From Acidimicrobiaceae bacterium UBA7830 (GTDB taxonomy: Bacteria; Actinomycetota; Acidimicrobiia; Acidimicrobiales; Ilumatobacteraceae): a stretch of DNA of 64,000 bases. The stretch spans positions 1 through 64,000 of the forward strand of contig DLTS01000011.1 of the NCBI GenBank assembly GCA_002501485.1, given 5' to 3'. This document shows positions 26,313 through 34,839 of the stretch, piece after piece (position 1 is the first letter of the stretch; each line of letters starts with the position of its first letter). Both the position numbers and the translations under genes were made by a program. The notes below the pieces were generated by a model. That model searched no databases. It was not told the DNA's origin and was given only the letters and a program-made list of their open reading frames with translations.

Positions 26313-28529
26313 GTGGACGTAGGTTCGTTCTCAAACATCGCAACCCCGGTCGCAGTCGGCATTGGCGTCATCGTGTTTGGCGTGCTGTTGCTCATCCGGG
26401 AGCGCCGCGGCTCATCACCGACAACAACTTCTGGCGGTTCAACTATTGAACTGTCGGGAACCAAGAACGACCCGCGGCCGACACACAACTCAACTGCCCG
26501 AGCCCTACTCGACGCCCTCGACGAGGCGGTGCTGCACGTCGATCATGCTGGTGTCATCATTGAGGCGAATCGTGCGGGTAGCGACCTGCTTTCTTGTCCG
26601 GTGGGTTCCATCGTCGGCTCGTCGTTTGACGACTGGCTCGATGATGCAGATCGCGGAGCACTAGAGCCATGGATTTCACGACTTCCGCAGGATGTGTCTG
26701 AAGGTCATGGCGGGCCGCACTCAGCAGTCGAAGTCTCCGTGACGACCATGGATGGTCGAACAGTGCCGATTGAGGTGACGGTGCAGCGACCTGACGACAC
26801 CGGACCAATTCTGGTCAGATTGACCGATCGCGACGAGGTTGCTGGACACCGACGGGCACTTGATGAGGCTCGCCATCGCTTTCATCAAGCCTTCCACTCG
26901 GCTCCAACTGGGATGGTACTTGTTCGTCTCGATGATGGACGGATCGTTGAGGCAAACGAATCATTAGCAACTATGTTGCAGCGCTCATCTGAAGAACTTG
27001 TTGGTCGAACGCTGCGGGAGATCACGCATCCCGATGACGTTCGGGCATCGCAAACGCATCGGGCTCAACTCGAACTTGGCGTGATCGATTCATATCTCAT
27101 CGATCAGCGGTTCCGGCGGCGAGATGGGGCTTATCTCACGACCCGAACCAGGGTTTCTGTTTCTGAGGATGATGGCATTTTGTTTGCGATTCACCACATT
27201 GAAGATGTCACCGAGGAGAGACGTACTGCTGAGCAACTTACTCATGCCGCTCGACACGACGAACTCACTGGGCTTGCGAATCGTTCCTATTTCATGCAGG
27301 TCCTTGAACAACGCCTCACCGGGTCTCGACCCGGGCGCGTGGGGCTTCTGTTTATCGACCTTGACCATTTCAAGGTGGTGAATGACAGCCTTGGGCATGC
27401 TCGAGGTGATGAACTTCTTCGACAAGTCGCCCGGCGTCTTGAGGGGGCGGTTCGCGAAGGTGACCTTCTTGCCCGATTTGGCGGCGATGAATTTGTGGTG
27501 GTCCTTGATGGCCGAGGTGGTCCAGTTGATGCGGCGACCGCAGCGGAGCGTTTGCGAGCTGCTGTCCACCCAGTAGTGACCGTTGACGATCACGAATTCT
27601 TTGTGACGGTGAGCATTGGCTGGTCAACAAATCATGATGCTGGAATGTCGCCCGACGAAATGTTGCGTGACGCCGACGCAGCGATGTACCGGGCGAAGAG
27701 CCGCGGGCGTGATTGCGTCGAAGCGTTTCAGGTAGGGAGCCGCGAATCGGGAATGCAAGCGCTTCGGACGGTCGGTGAATTGAGGCGCGGAGTCGAACGC
27801 GACGAAATCGTTCCATATTTCCAACCGATTGTTGAGCTACAGAGCGGACGCGTCATTGGATTCGAAGTCGTCGCACGCTGGTTGCATCCAGATCGAGGGC
27901 TCTTATCGCCGGGCGAATTTCTTCCACTCGCAGAAGAGTCAGGATTATTGGTGTCACTTGGCGCGTCGATGATGCGAAATTCGCTGTTGCAGATGGCGCG
28001 ATGGCGCGCAGCAGGGCATTCGTTTGCGAAGGGTTCAGTCGCGGTGAATGTCGGAAGCCGTCAACTTGTCGACAGTTCATTTCTGCCGACGGTGGTCGAG
28101 ATTCTCGCTGAGACAGGTGTTGACCCTGACTCGGTCTGGTTCGAGATCACCGAGTCAGCTTTGCTTGCAGACGCCCGTGCGGCGACTTCGACATTGAGAG
28201 AAATTCGAGGGCTGGGTATTCACCTCAGTGTCGATGATTTCGGCACCGGGTACTCGTCATTGACTTATCTCAAACGCTTTCCCGTCGAAGCAATCAAGAT
28301 CGATCGCAGTTTTGTGAGCGGTCTCGGCATTGAAGACGAAGACTCAACTATTGTTGAAGCCGTCATTCAGTTGGGGAAGGCATTGAATCTGACCGTGGTA
28401 GCCGAGGGCATTGAGAGTCCTTTGCAATTGCAGCGGTTACGAGACCTCAATTGTGATCGAGGCCAGGGCTACCTGTTCGGTCGCCCTAGACCGGCAAATC
28501 TCATTGAAACCGAACTCGCAAGTAATTGA
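26313..28529 (+). CDS. PAS-GGDEF-EAL cyclic-di-GMP signalling protein
   Basis: A 738-residue protein. An N-terminal membrane helix (about 8-30) is followed by two PAS domains (about 60-180 and 185-305). The GGDEF cyclase domain has motif RFGGDEF and an inhibitory I-site REGD five residues before it. The EAL phosphodiesterase domain has the first motif altered to EVV (catalytic Glu kept), with DDFGTGYSS, KIDRSFV and VVAEGIE intact. Both activities may therefore be present. The start is GTG. It is probably a membrane-attached sensor that tunes c-di-GMP; the ligand is unknown. Confidence 0.94.
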   Translation: MDVGSFSNIATPVAVGIGVIVFGVLLLIRERRGSSPTTTSGGSTIELSGTKNDPRPTHNSTARALLDALDEAVLHVDHAGVIIEANRAGSDLLSCPVGSIVGSSFDDWLDDADRGALEPWISRLPQDVSEGHGGPHSAVEVSVTTMDGRTVPIEVTVQRPDDTGPILVRLTDRDEVAGHRRALDEARHRFHQAFHSAPTGMVLVRLDDGRIVEANESLATMLQRSSEELVGRTLREITHPDDVRASQTHRAQLELGVIDSYLIDQRFRRRDGAYLTTRTRVSVSEDDGILFAIHHIEDVTEERRTAEQLTHAARHDELTGLANRSYFMQVLEQRLTGSRPGRVGLLFIDLDHFKVVNDSLGHARGDELLRQVARRLEGAVREGDLLARFGGDEFVVVLDGRGGPVDAATAAERLRAAVHPVVTVDDHEFFVTVSIGWSTNHDAGMSPDEMLRDADAAMYRAKSRGRDCVEAFQVGSRESGMQALRTVGELRRGVERDEIVPYFQPIVELQSGRVIGFEVVARWLHPDRGLLSPGEFLPLAEESGLLVSLGASMMRNSLLQMARWRAAGHSFAKGSVAVNVGSRQLVDSSFLPTVVEILAETGVDPDSVWFEITESALLADARAATSTLREIRGLGIHLSVDDFGTGYSSLTYLKRFPVEAIKIDRSFVSGLGIEDEDSTIVEAVIQLGKALNLTVVAEGIESPLQLQRLRDLNCDRGQGYLFGRPRPANLIETELASN

Positions 28530-28574
28530 GCGTCACCAAGCGACTAACCGCGTAACGACCGCTATTCTCGAGGC

Positions 28575-28970
28575 ATGTCGGTTGTCGGCTCATTTTCGGT
28601 TGGCGCAATGCGCGGCTCAACCGATGGCGGCGGGGTTGTCGATCACCGGCTTGCTCGCCGAATGCTGATCAATCAAGTACGTATTGGGCGTCTGCGCCGA
28701 GATGAGGTGTGCGACGCCCACCCTGAACTCATCCGTGCCGCAGCTAACGTCGGAACCGAAACCGAAGCGATATGTCCAATTTGTGAAGAGGAGAATCTTC
28801 GCTTGGTGACGTACGTATTCGGTCATCGCTTACCGGCCCACGGTCGGTGCGTGTCGTCGTCAAAAGAATTGCGTGAATTGTCGGCGGCGGGAAGAGATTT
28901 GCGGGCATATGTGGTTGAGGCGTGTTGTGGCTGCCGGTGGCATCATCTGCTTCGAGTTGTCCCGGTGTGA
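28575..28970 (+). CDS. DUF5318 family protein
   Basis: A 131-residue actinobacterial protein of the DUF5318 type. Shared features are RRDEVCDAHPELIRAA, a CPICEE pair, the VTYVFGHRL segment and CCGCRWHHLLR at the end. The two Cys pairs suggest a zinc-ribbon fold. The family is often found upstream of rpsF in actinobacteria, as here. Its function is unknown. The stop codon overlaps the next start (TGATG). Confidence 0.82.
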   Translation: MSVVGSFSVGAMRGSTDGGGVVDHRLARRMLINQVRIGRLRRDEVCDAHPELIRAAANVGTETEAICPICEEENLRLVTYVFGHRLPAHGRCVSSSKELRELSAAGRDLRAYVVEACCGCRWHHLLRVVPV

Positions 28971-29518
28971 TGAGCCGGCGCTTTGCGCAGATCGCAGTCG
29001 TGTTGGTGGTAGCCGTGGTAGCTGCGTGTGGAGTTGCATCGATTGAAGATCACTCTGTGGACATGTCGTCGGGCCCGGTTGGGTTTCCTCGCCGAGTACT
29101 GCTGGTGAGTTCAGAAGATGCCGCGGCATCGGGTTCCCTGCCGCTCAAGCGATGTGTATGGGTCGCGTCGACTGCTGAGCAGAGGCGTCAGGGCCTCATG
29201 AACCTGAACTCCATGGGGAATGCCGACGGAATGGTCTTTGTACACGACGGGCCGACCTCAGGCGCGTTTTGGATGAAAGACACGTTGCTTCCGTTGTCGA
29301 TTGCGTTCTTTGGTGGCGATGGCACATTCATCGATGCTGTCGATATGTCGCCGTGCACGTCAGGGAATGACTCAGACTGTCTGCGCTACCCGACTCCAGC
29401 TAATTACCTGCTGGCGCTTGAAGTGCGGCAAGGTGAGCTTCAGCGGTTTGGTGTTGACAAGGAAAGCACTGTTGCACTGAAAGACCGGAGTTGTTCGGCG
29501 TCGACAATGGAGCAGTGA
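28970..29518 (+). CDS. DUF192 family lipoprotein
   Basis: A 182-residue protein. The signal peptide has a lipobox VAAC (Cys about residue 20), so the mature protein is probably lipid-anchored outside. The DUF192 core is present: TAEQRRQGLMN, GMVFVHDGP, GAFWMKDTLLPLSIAFF, and YLLALEVRQGEL near the end. DUF192 proteins have no firmly established function. The start at 28970 is chosen for the signal peptide and the one-base overlap with the previous gene. Confidence 0.85.
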   Translation: MSRRFAQIAVVLVVAVVAACGVASIEDHSVDMSSGPVGFPRRVLLVSSEDAAASGSLPLKRCVWVASTAEQRRQGLMNLNSMGNADGMVFVHDGPTSGAFWMKDTLLPLSIAFFGGDGTFIDAVDMSPCTSGNDSDCLRYPTPANYLLALEVRQGELQRFGVDKESTVALKDRSCSASTMEQ

Positions 29519-29636
29519 CACACCCCTCATGCAAGATGACACGCATGTCAAAGTTGGTGTCGTTAGCGATAGCGTCTTCCTTTCCATATCCACCCTGCCC
29601 CGACTCATCGGCTTCTGCTGATGCATTGGGGCCAAC

Positions 29637-29653
29637 GGTCACACAAGGTGGCC
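29637..29653 (+). promoter_or_regulatory. Stem-loop in the rpsF leader
   Basis: GGTCAC-ACAAG-GTGGCC forms a 6-bp stem with one G-T pair just ahead of the AAGGGAG ribosome-binding site of rpsF. S6:S18 autoregulatory leaders are known in many bacteria, so this is a candidate. The similarity to that motif is not strong enough to assign it. Confidence 0.3.
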
Positions 29654-29678
29654 ACGTCCGAAGGGAGTCAAATAGCAC

Positions 29679-30011
29679 ATGAATCGTGCCTATGAACTCA
29701 TGGTAATCGTCGATGGCGATGTCGAAGATCCGGCGGCTCAGTCCTGGGTTAAGATCGTCTCCGATGGCATCACCTCAGCCGGAGGTTCCCTCCACGGCAA
29801 GCCCGATTGGTGGGGCAAGCGTGCGTTCGCCTACCCGATCAATAAGAAAGAATTGGGGTACTATCTCGTTGTCGAGTGTGTCGCACCAGCGGGTGCTCTC
29901 GATGAACTTGAGCGTTCGCTCCGTCTCGCAGACGACATTGTCCGCCACAAACTCATCCGTCTTCCCGAGACTGAAGCAGAGCGTCGCGGTATGACCGGAG
30001 CAGCTGCCTGA
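29679..30011 (+). CDS. rpsF: Small ribosomal subunit protein bS6
   Basis: A 110-residue bS6. The family features are YELMVIVDG at the start, WGKRAFAYPINKKELGYYLV in the middle and IVRHKLIRL at the end. It partners uS18/bS18 on the 30S platform. It is the first gene of rpsF-ssb-rpsR-rplI and is preceded by AAGGGAG. A 160-base leader separates it from the DUF192 gene. Confidence 0.97.
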   Translation: MNRAYELMVIVDGDVEDPAAQSWVKIVSDGITSAGGSLHGKPDWWGKRAFAYPINKKELGYYLVVECVAPAGALDELERSLRLADDIVRHKLIRLPETEAERRGMTGAAA

Positions 30012-30036
30012 GAGCAGCGTAAGAAGGGAGTCCCAG

Positions 30037-30477
30037 ATGGCAACAAACACCATCACGCTGATTGGCAACCTCACTCGTGACCCTGAACTTCGGTACACCA
30101 CTGGTGGCCGCGGCGTTGCAAGTTTCGGCCTCGCGGTCAATCGTCGTTATCAAGTCAATGGTGAGTGGCAAGAACAAGTGTCCTATTTCAATGTCGTCTG
30201 TTGGGGTGACCTCGGTGAAAATGCCGCAGCCACCCTCACGAAGGGCAATCGCTGCATCGTTGCCGGTCGCATGGAACAACGTGACTACGAGACCAACGCA
30301 GGCGAGAAGCGCACCGTATTTGAAGTAGTGGCCGACGAAATCGGACCAAGCCTGCGCTGGGCCACCGCCCAAGTCGAGCGCACTGAGCGCTCAGGTGGCT
30401 TTGGTGGTGGAGGCGCTCCAAGCCAGTCACCGCAAGCAGCACCTGATCCGGTGTATGGCGACGAAGAGCCGTTCTGA
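30037..30477 (+). CDS. ssb: Single-stranded DNA-binding protein
   Basis: A 146-residue SSB. The OB fold starts TITLIGNLTRDPELRYTT and includes SYFNVVCWGDLGENAA. A short Gly/Pro/Gln linker (about 115-135) leads to the acidic interaction tip DEEPF. The tail is short compared with many actinobacterial SSBs. It is embedded in the ribosomal operon, the common location. Confidence 0.96.
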   Translation: MATNTITLIGNLTRDPELRYTTGGRGVASFGLAVNRRYQVNGEWQEQVSYFNVVCWGDLGENAAATLTKGNRCIVAGRMEQRDYETNAGEKRTVFEVVADEIGPSLRWATAQVERTERSGGFGGGGAPSQSPQAAPDPVYGDEEPF

Positions 30478-30528
30478 TTTCACATAAACATTCGTAGTTT
30501 CATCACATTTGTCCAGGAGGACCAAAAA

Positions 30529-30960
30529 ATGGCGAAAAGCCCAGGCCGCGGACAGCGCGCACGAGATGCCGCTCCCCGCAAATTTAAGAAAAAGACCAGC
30601 CCTCTCATTATTGAGAAAGTTGAGTATGTCGACTACAAAGACGTCGACCTGCTCTCACGCTTCATGAGTGATCGCGGCAAGATCCGTGGTCAGCGCATCA
30701 ACGGTAACGACGTTCAGCAGCAGCGCGAGGTGGCAAACGCCATCAAGATTGCACGCGAAATGGGGCTGTTGCCTTATGCCCGTCGAGTCGCGTCGGCCTC
30801 CCGAGGACGTCCATCGCGTGACGGGGGTCGCCCACGTAATGACGAGAATTCAGTCGAGACCAATGAGACCGAAATCGATGAGATTGAAAACGAAGAGGTG
30901 ATGGACGATCAGGCAGAAGACCAGGTCGAGGCCACCATCGAGGACGGAGAGGAGGCCTGA
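30529..30960 (+). CDS. rpsR: Small ribosomal subunit protein bS18 with long acidic tail
   Basis: The first ~86 residues are a normal bS18 ([40 protein letters not shown], ending LLPYARR). About 57 extra residues follow: a basic Ser/Arg/Gly stretch, then a strongly acidic segment rich in Glu/Asp. Usual bS18 is 70-90 residues. The strong AGGAGG ribosome-binding site precedes ATG. There is no zinc Cys motif. The stop overlaps the rplI start region by a single-base gap. Confidence 0.93.
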   Translation: MAKSPGRGQRARDAAPRKFKKKTSPLIIEKVEYVDYKDVDLLSRFMSDRGKIRGQRINGNDVQQQREVANAIKIAREMGLLPYARRVASASRGRPSRDGGRPRNDENSVETNETEIDEIENEEVMDDQAEDQVEATIEDGEEA

Positions 30961-30961
30961 G

Positions 30962-31408
30962 ATGAAGGTCATTCTTCGCGATGACATGCAAGACCTTGGC
31001 AAGCGCGGCGACATCGTTGACGTTGCCGATGGGTACGCCCGCAACTACCTCCTTCCAAAAGGTAAGGCGATAGTTGCAACACCTGGAGCAGTAGAGCAGG
31101 CTTCGAAAATGCGCCGCGCTCGTGACCTCCGTGACGCAAGCGATCGAGAGGCGGCAACAACCGTTGCATCGACACTCGTCCCAATGGTGTTCACCATCGA
31201 GGCCCGGGTTGGTAGTGAAGGCAAGTTGTTCGGTTCGGTGACCTCAGCTGATATTGCTGATGCGGTTGAGGCACAGTCATCGGTTGCGATCGATCGTCGC
31301 AAAATTGAGATCGCTGACCAGATCAAGACGGCCGGACAGCACGTCGTTACCGCATCTCTTCACCCCGAGGTGTCATTTCCGATCACCGTTGAGGTCGTTG
31401 CTTCTTAA
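30962..31408 (+). CDS. rplI: Large ribosomal subunit protein bL9
   Basis: A 148-residue bL9. The N-terminal RNA-binding domain has the signature GKRGDIVDVADGYARNYLLP, a long connecting helix rich in charged residues follows, and the C-terminal domain has GSEGKLFGSVTSADIADAV. It is the last gene of the operon and is followed by a strong hairpin. Confidence 0.97.
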   Translation: MKVILRDDMQDLGKRGDIVDVADGYARNYLLPKGKAIVATPGAVEQASKMRRARDLRDASDREAATTVASTLVPMVFTIEARVGSEGKLFGSVTSADIADAVEAQSSVAIDRRKIEIADQIKTAGQHVVTASLHPEVSFPITVEVVAS

Positions 31409-31431
31409 GTCTCGGAGATACTCGCTCTGTG

Positions 31432-31470
31432 AACACAGCCGGCCCGGTTATACATCGGGCCGGCTGTGTT
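31432..31470 (+). terminator. Terminator hairpin after rplI
   Basis: AACACAGCCGGCCCG (31432-31446) and CGGGCCGGCTGTGTT (31456-31470) are perfect 15-base inverted arms around a 9-base loop, 24 bases after the rplI stop. It is GC-rich in the stem, with a short T-rich run after it (GTCTTTACT). It ends the rpsF-rplI operon. Confidence 0.88.
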
Positions 31471-31516
31471 GTCTTTACTGCTCAAAATATGGGTCGAGCA
31501 GGAGTTGTCCCCATTC

Positions 31517-31549
31517 TTGTCCACAGGACAATCCACACGGTTTTCCACA
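31517..31549 (+). promoter_or_regulatory. DnaA-box cluster upstream of dnaB
   Basis: Three same-orientation sites lie within 33 bases: TTGTCCACA (31517-31525, the actinobacterial consensus), CAATCCACA (31529-31537) and TTTTCCACA (31541-31549). A further CTTCCCACA lies at about 31564-31572. They sit 50-85 bases ahead of the dnaB start, where they could make helicase expression DnaA-dependent. Confidence 0.6.
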
Positions 31550-31600
31550 AAGTTGTACCCCTTTCTTCCCACAGGCTCGACGTGAAAGAGTAGAGACCTC

Positions 31601-33058
31601 ATGACCGACGAGACCCCCTTCCCGCCACTGCCACCCGACGAATCTGCTCCGGAGTCGGCCTTTGATAACGCGCCATCGCGCGGAAACTCAGGGCGTGGCA
31701 ATGATCGAGGAAGTCGCCGGCGTTCAGGGTCGGCGGGAAGAGTTCCCCCTCACAATCTCGAAGCTGAAGAATCTGTACTCGGTGCCCTGCTGCTCTCTCG
31801 AGAAGCGATCGGTACGGTCTCTGAGCTTGGTCTTATGCCTGACGATTTCTACCGACCGGCGCACCGCCACATTTATGATGCGGTGCGCTCGCTCTATGCA
31901 AGTGCTGGACCGGTCGACGTCGTTACCGTCGCCGATGAACTGCGGCGAGGCGGGCTCCTCGACGAAATCGGCGGATCAGAAAGCCTGCACGAACTGCAGA
32001 ACATGACGCCTGCGGTCTCAAGCGTCGGGCACTACGCAAAGATTGTTCAAGACACGGCGCTACTGCGCCGACTCATCTTCGTCGCTGGCGATATCGCAGA
32101 GCTCGCCTATGGAGAGCCGGACGATGTTGCGCAAGCACTCGACGCAGCGGAGACCCGCGTGTTTGAGATTGCAGAAGACCGCGTTGCCGACACCACGCGC
32201 AGCCTGGACGATTTGCTGCCCGAAATTTTCCAACAACTTGAAGACACCTTCCACCGAGGTGACGTCGTCACCGGATTGCAAACCGGCTTCGTCGACATCG
32301 ACGAATTGCTCTCAGGATTGCAACAAAGTGCGCTTTACATCGTTGGAGCGCGACCGGCGATGGGCAAGAGTGCGTTTGGTCTCAATATTGCATCGCATGT
32401 TGCGATGAACTCTGGGGCGCCTGTGCTTGTGTTCTCACTCGAGATGGGCCATACCGAACTTTCGCATCGAATTCTTTCTTCCGAAGCTCGAGTGGACTCG
32501 ATGAAGATGCGCAAGGGCAACCTTCAAGACACCGATTGGACGAAAATCGGAAAGGCCATCGGCCGTCTTGAAGTTCCCATGTTTCTCGATGACAACCCTC
32601 GCGTCACCGTGATGGAAATACGGGCGAAGGCGCGTCGAATCAAAGCTCGTTACGGAGCACTCGGATTAATTGTCATTGACTACATCCAGCTCATGACTTC
32701 GGGAAGTTTTGCCGAGAACCGACAGCTAGAGGTCTCGGAGATCAGCCGAAACCTGAAGATCCTCGCCCGTGAACTTGAAGTACCGATCATTGCGCTCAGT
32801 CAGCTAAGTCGCCGTCTCGAAGAGCGTTCTGACAAGCGTCCAATGCTGTCTGATCTCCGTGAGTCAGGATCACTTGAACAAGATGCTGACGTCGTCATGT
32901 TCTTGTACCGCGATGAGGTCTACAACCCTGAAACAAATGATCGCGCCAGCGCTGAGGTCATCATCGCGAAGCACCGCGCCGGGCCGATCGGAACAAGGAA
33001 ACTCGTGTGGCTTGGGCAATACACCCGATTTGAGAACGCCGCCAGAGGTGGTGTCTAA
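31601..33058 (+). CDS. dnaB: Replicative DNA helicase DnaB
   Basis: A 485-residue hexameric helicase. A low-complexity N-terminal tail (1-48) precedes the N-terminal DnaB domain (VPPHNLEAEESVLGALLLS). The RecA-like domain has Walker A GARPAMGKSAF, LGLIVIDYIQLM and SQLSRRLEERSDKRPMLSDL. No intein is present, unlike in many mycobacteria. Its loader is probably DciA (6163-6471). Confidence 0.97.
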   Translation: MTDETPFPPLPPDESAPESAFDNAPSRGNSGRGNDRGSRRRSGSAGRVPPHNLEAEESVLGALLLSREAIGTVSELGLMPDDFYRPAHRHIYDAVRSLYASAGPVDVVTVADELRRGGLLDEIGGSESLHELQNMTPAVSSVGHYAKIVQDTALLRRLIFVAGDIAELAYGEPDDVAQALDAAETRVFEIAEDRVADTTRSLDDLLPEIFQQLEDTFHRGDVVTGLQTGFVDIDELLSGLQQSALYIVGARPAMGKSAFGLNIASHVAMNSGAPVLVFSLEMGHTELSHRILSSEARVDSMKMRKGNLQDTDWTKIGKAIGRLEVPMFLDDNPRVTVMEIRAKARRIKARYGALGLIVIDYIQLMTSGSFAENRQLEVSEISRNLKILARELEVPIIALSQLSRRLEERSDKRPMLSDLRESGSLEQDADVVMFLYRDEVYNPETNDRASAEVIIAKHRAGPIGTRKLVWLGQYTRFENAARGGV

Positions 33059-33088
33059 ACCTCGGCTCGATGCAGGCATACTCGTCTG

Positions 33089-34051
33089 GTGACAGAACGC
33101 CATGCAGTACAGATGCAGGGGGTGGTCAAACGATTTGGCGACACCCTCGCGCTCGACGGGGTTGACCTCGCAGTACCAGCGGGAGCCGTGTACGGGCTCC
33201 TTGGCCCAAACGGTGCGGGCAAGACGACATCGGTCAAAGTGCTCACGACCTTGATTCGGCCAGATGCCGGCACGGCCGCCATTGACGGCATCGATGTCGT
33301 GAAAAATCCTGACGAGGTTCGCCGCCGTATCGGGCTTACCGGGCAGTACGCCGCTGTTGATGAGCGACTCACCGCCCGCGAAAACCTTGTGTACATCGGT
33401 CGACTTTTTCACCTCGGCACGGCAGAAGCGCGTTTACGCTCCGGCGAACTGCTCGATCGCTTTGACCTCGCCGATTCAGCAGATCGCGTGGTGAAAGGGT
33501 TTTCGGGAGGCATGCGGCGCCGGCTTGATATCGCGATGAGCCTCATCGCTAATCCGTCAGTGCTGTTCCTTGATGAACCGACCACCGGCCTCGACCCACG
33601 AAGCCGTCTTGGCATGTGGGATGTCATTGAAGATCTTGCAGCTGATGGAACCACAGTGCTGCTCACGACCCAGTATCTCGAAGAAGCCGACCGGCTCGCC
33701 GAGCAGATCGTCGTGATCGACCAGGGGCGGGTGATCGCCGAAGGAACTCCAGATGAACTCAAATCTCGGACGGGTGGAGCTCTACTCCAAGTCTCGATTG
33801 CACGTGCCGAAAACCGAGAGCTTGCGATGTCAGTTTTGACCCCGCTGTGCACAGGTCGTGTTGAAGTTCGTGACGACCGAACCTTCGAAGCACCAATTAC
33901 TGCCGGTGACCGAGTCGTACCGAGCGTCATTCGTGCGCTCGATGATGCTGGCGTCGACGTGCTCGATGTCGTTGTTCGTCGACCATCGCTCGATGATGTC
34001 TTCCTTGCTTTGACCGGACACTTTGCATCGGGAGAGGAGGCAACGTCATGA
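33089..34051 (+). CDS. ABC transporter ATP-binding protein, DrrA type
   Basis: A 320-residue ATPase of the daunorubicin-resistance exporter family. The Walker A is GPNGAGKTTSVK, the signature FSGGMRRRLDIAM, the Walker B VLFLDEPTTGLDP and the switch His lies in LTTQY-type form (TTQYLEEAD). The C-terminal DUF4162-like domain (about 230-315) is typical of DrrA. It starts at GTG and overlaps the permease gene by 4 bases. The exported substrate cannot be told from sequence. Confidence 0.93.
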   Translation: MTERHAVQMQGVVKRFGDTLALDGVDLAVPAGAVYGLLGPNGAGKTTSVKVLTTLIRPDAGTAAIDGIDVVKNPDEVRRRIGLTGQYAAVDERLTARENLVYIGRLFHLGTAEARLRSGELLDRFDLADSADRVVKGFSGGMRRRLDIAMSLIANPSVLFLDEPTTGLDPRSRLGMWDVIEDLAADGTTVLLTTQYLEEADRLAEQIVVIDQGRVIAEGTPDELKSRTGGALLQVSIARAENRELAMSVLTPLCTGRVEVRDDRTFEAPITAGDRVVPSVIRALDDAGVDVLDVVVRRPSLDDVFLALTGHFASGEEATS

Positions 34052-34824
34052 ATCGGCTTCAGGCAACCCTCCACGACTCATTCGTTGAGGCCGAACGTCA
34101 CCTACGAGTGATTCCTCGCAATATCGAATTGTTGATCTTTGCGACCATCCAGCCGATCATGTTTCTTGCGCTGTTCGCGTATGTCTTTGGCGGGTCGATC
34201 TCGATTCCCGGGTTTGATAACTACGACCAGTTCCTCATGCCAGGAATTTTCAGTCAATCCCTTGTCTTTGGGTCAGCGTTCACCTCGATTGGTCTCGCAG
34301 AAGATCTTTCGAAAGGTCTTGTCGACCGTTTGCGGTCACTGCCGATGAGTCGCTCGGCAGTCATCATCGGTCGCACGGTGAGCGATCTAGTGCGCAACCT
34401 CCTCACATTTGGTGTGATGCTCGTAGCTGCGTTTTTGCTCGGCTTTCGGTTTGGAGGTTCGGTCACCGATGCTGTGCTTGCGACCGGTTTGCTTGTGCTG
34501 TTTTCGTATGCGTTGAGCTGGGTACAGGCGCTTATTGGGCTCGCTGTCTCATCGGTCGAGGCCGCGAACTCGGCCGGATTCATTTGGATGTTTCCGCTGA
34601 CGTTTGTGTCATCTGCATTCGTTGACCCATCGACAATGCCGAGATGGCTAGAAGCGGTAGCGAATGCGAATCCGTTCACCGTGGTGACCAACGCAGCGCG
34701 GTCGCTATATAACGGGCTCCCTGTCGGAAATGACGCCTGGCTTTCTCTCGCCTGGTCAGTTGGCCTGATTGCTGTGTTTTCAATGATTGCGACTCGAAAG
34801 TTCTCGCGTTCGACATCTTCCTAG
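34048..34824 (+). CDS. ABC-2 type permease, DrrB type
   Basis: A 258-residue membrane subunit with six hydrophobic segments (first about residues 28-47). The ABC-2 signature region is GLAEDLSKGLVDRLRSLPMS, followed by FIWMFPLTFVSSAFVDPSTM. It forms an exporter with the preceding ATPase. The ATGA overlap implies coupled translation. Confidence 0.92.
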   Translation: MNRLQATLHDSFVEAERHLRVIPRNIELLIFATIQPIMFLALFAYVFGGSISIPGFDNYDQFLMPGIFSQSLVFGSAFTSIGLAEDLSKGLVDRLRSLPMSRSAVIIGRTVSDLVRNLLTFGVMLVAAFLLGFRFGGSVTDAVLATGLLVLFSYALSWVQALIGLAVSSVEAANSAGFIWMFPLTFVSSAFVDPSTMPRWLEAVANANPFTVVTNAARSLYNGLPVGNDAWLSLAWSVGLIAVFSMIATRKFSRSTSS

Positions 34825-34839
34825 CGAACGCAACATCGG

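Noticed and set aside
29637..29653. Assignment of the rpsF leader hairpin as an S6:S18 riboregulator
   Set aside because: A stem-loop exists, but I could not match the known conserved bulge; kept only as a low-confidence site.
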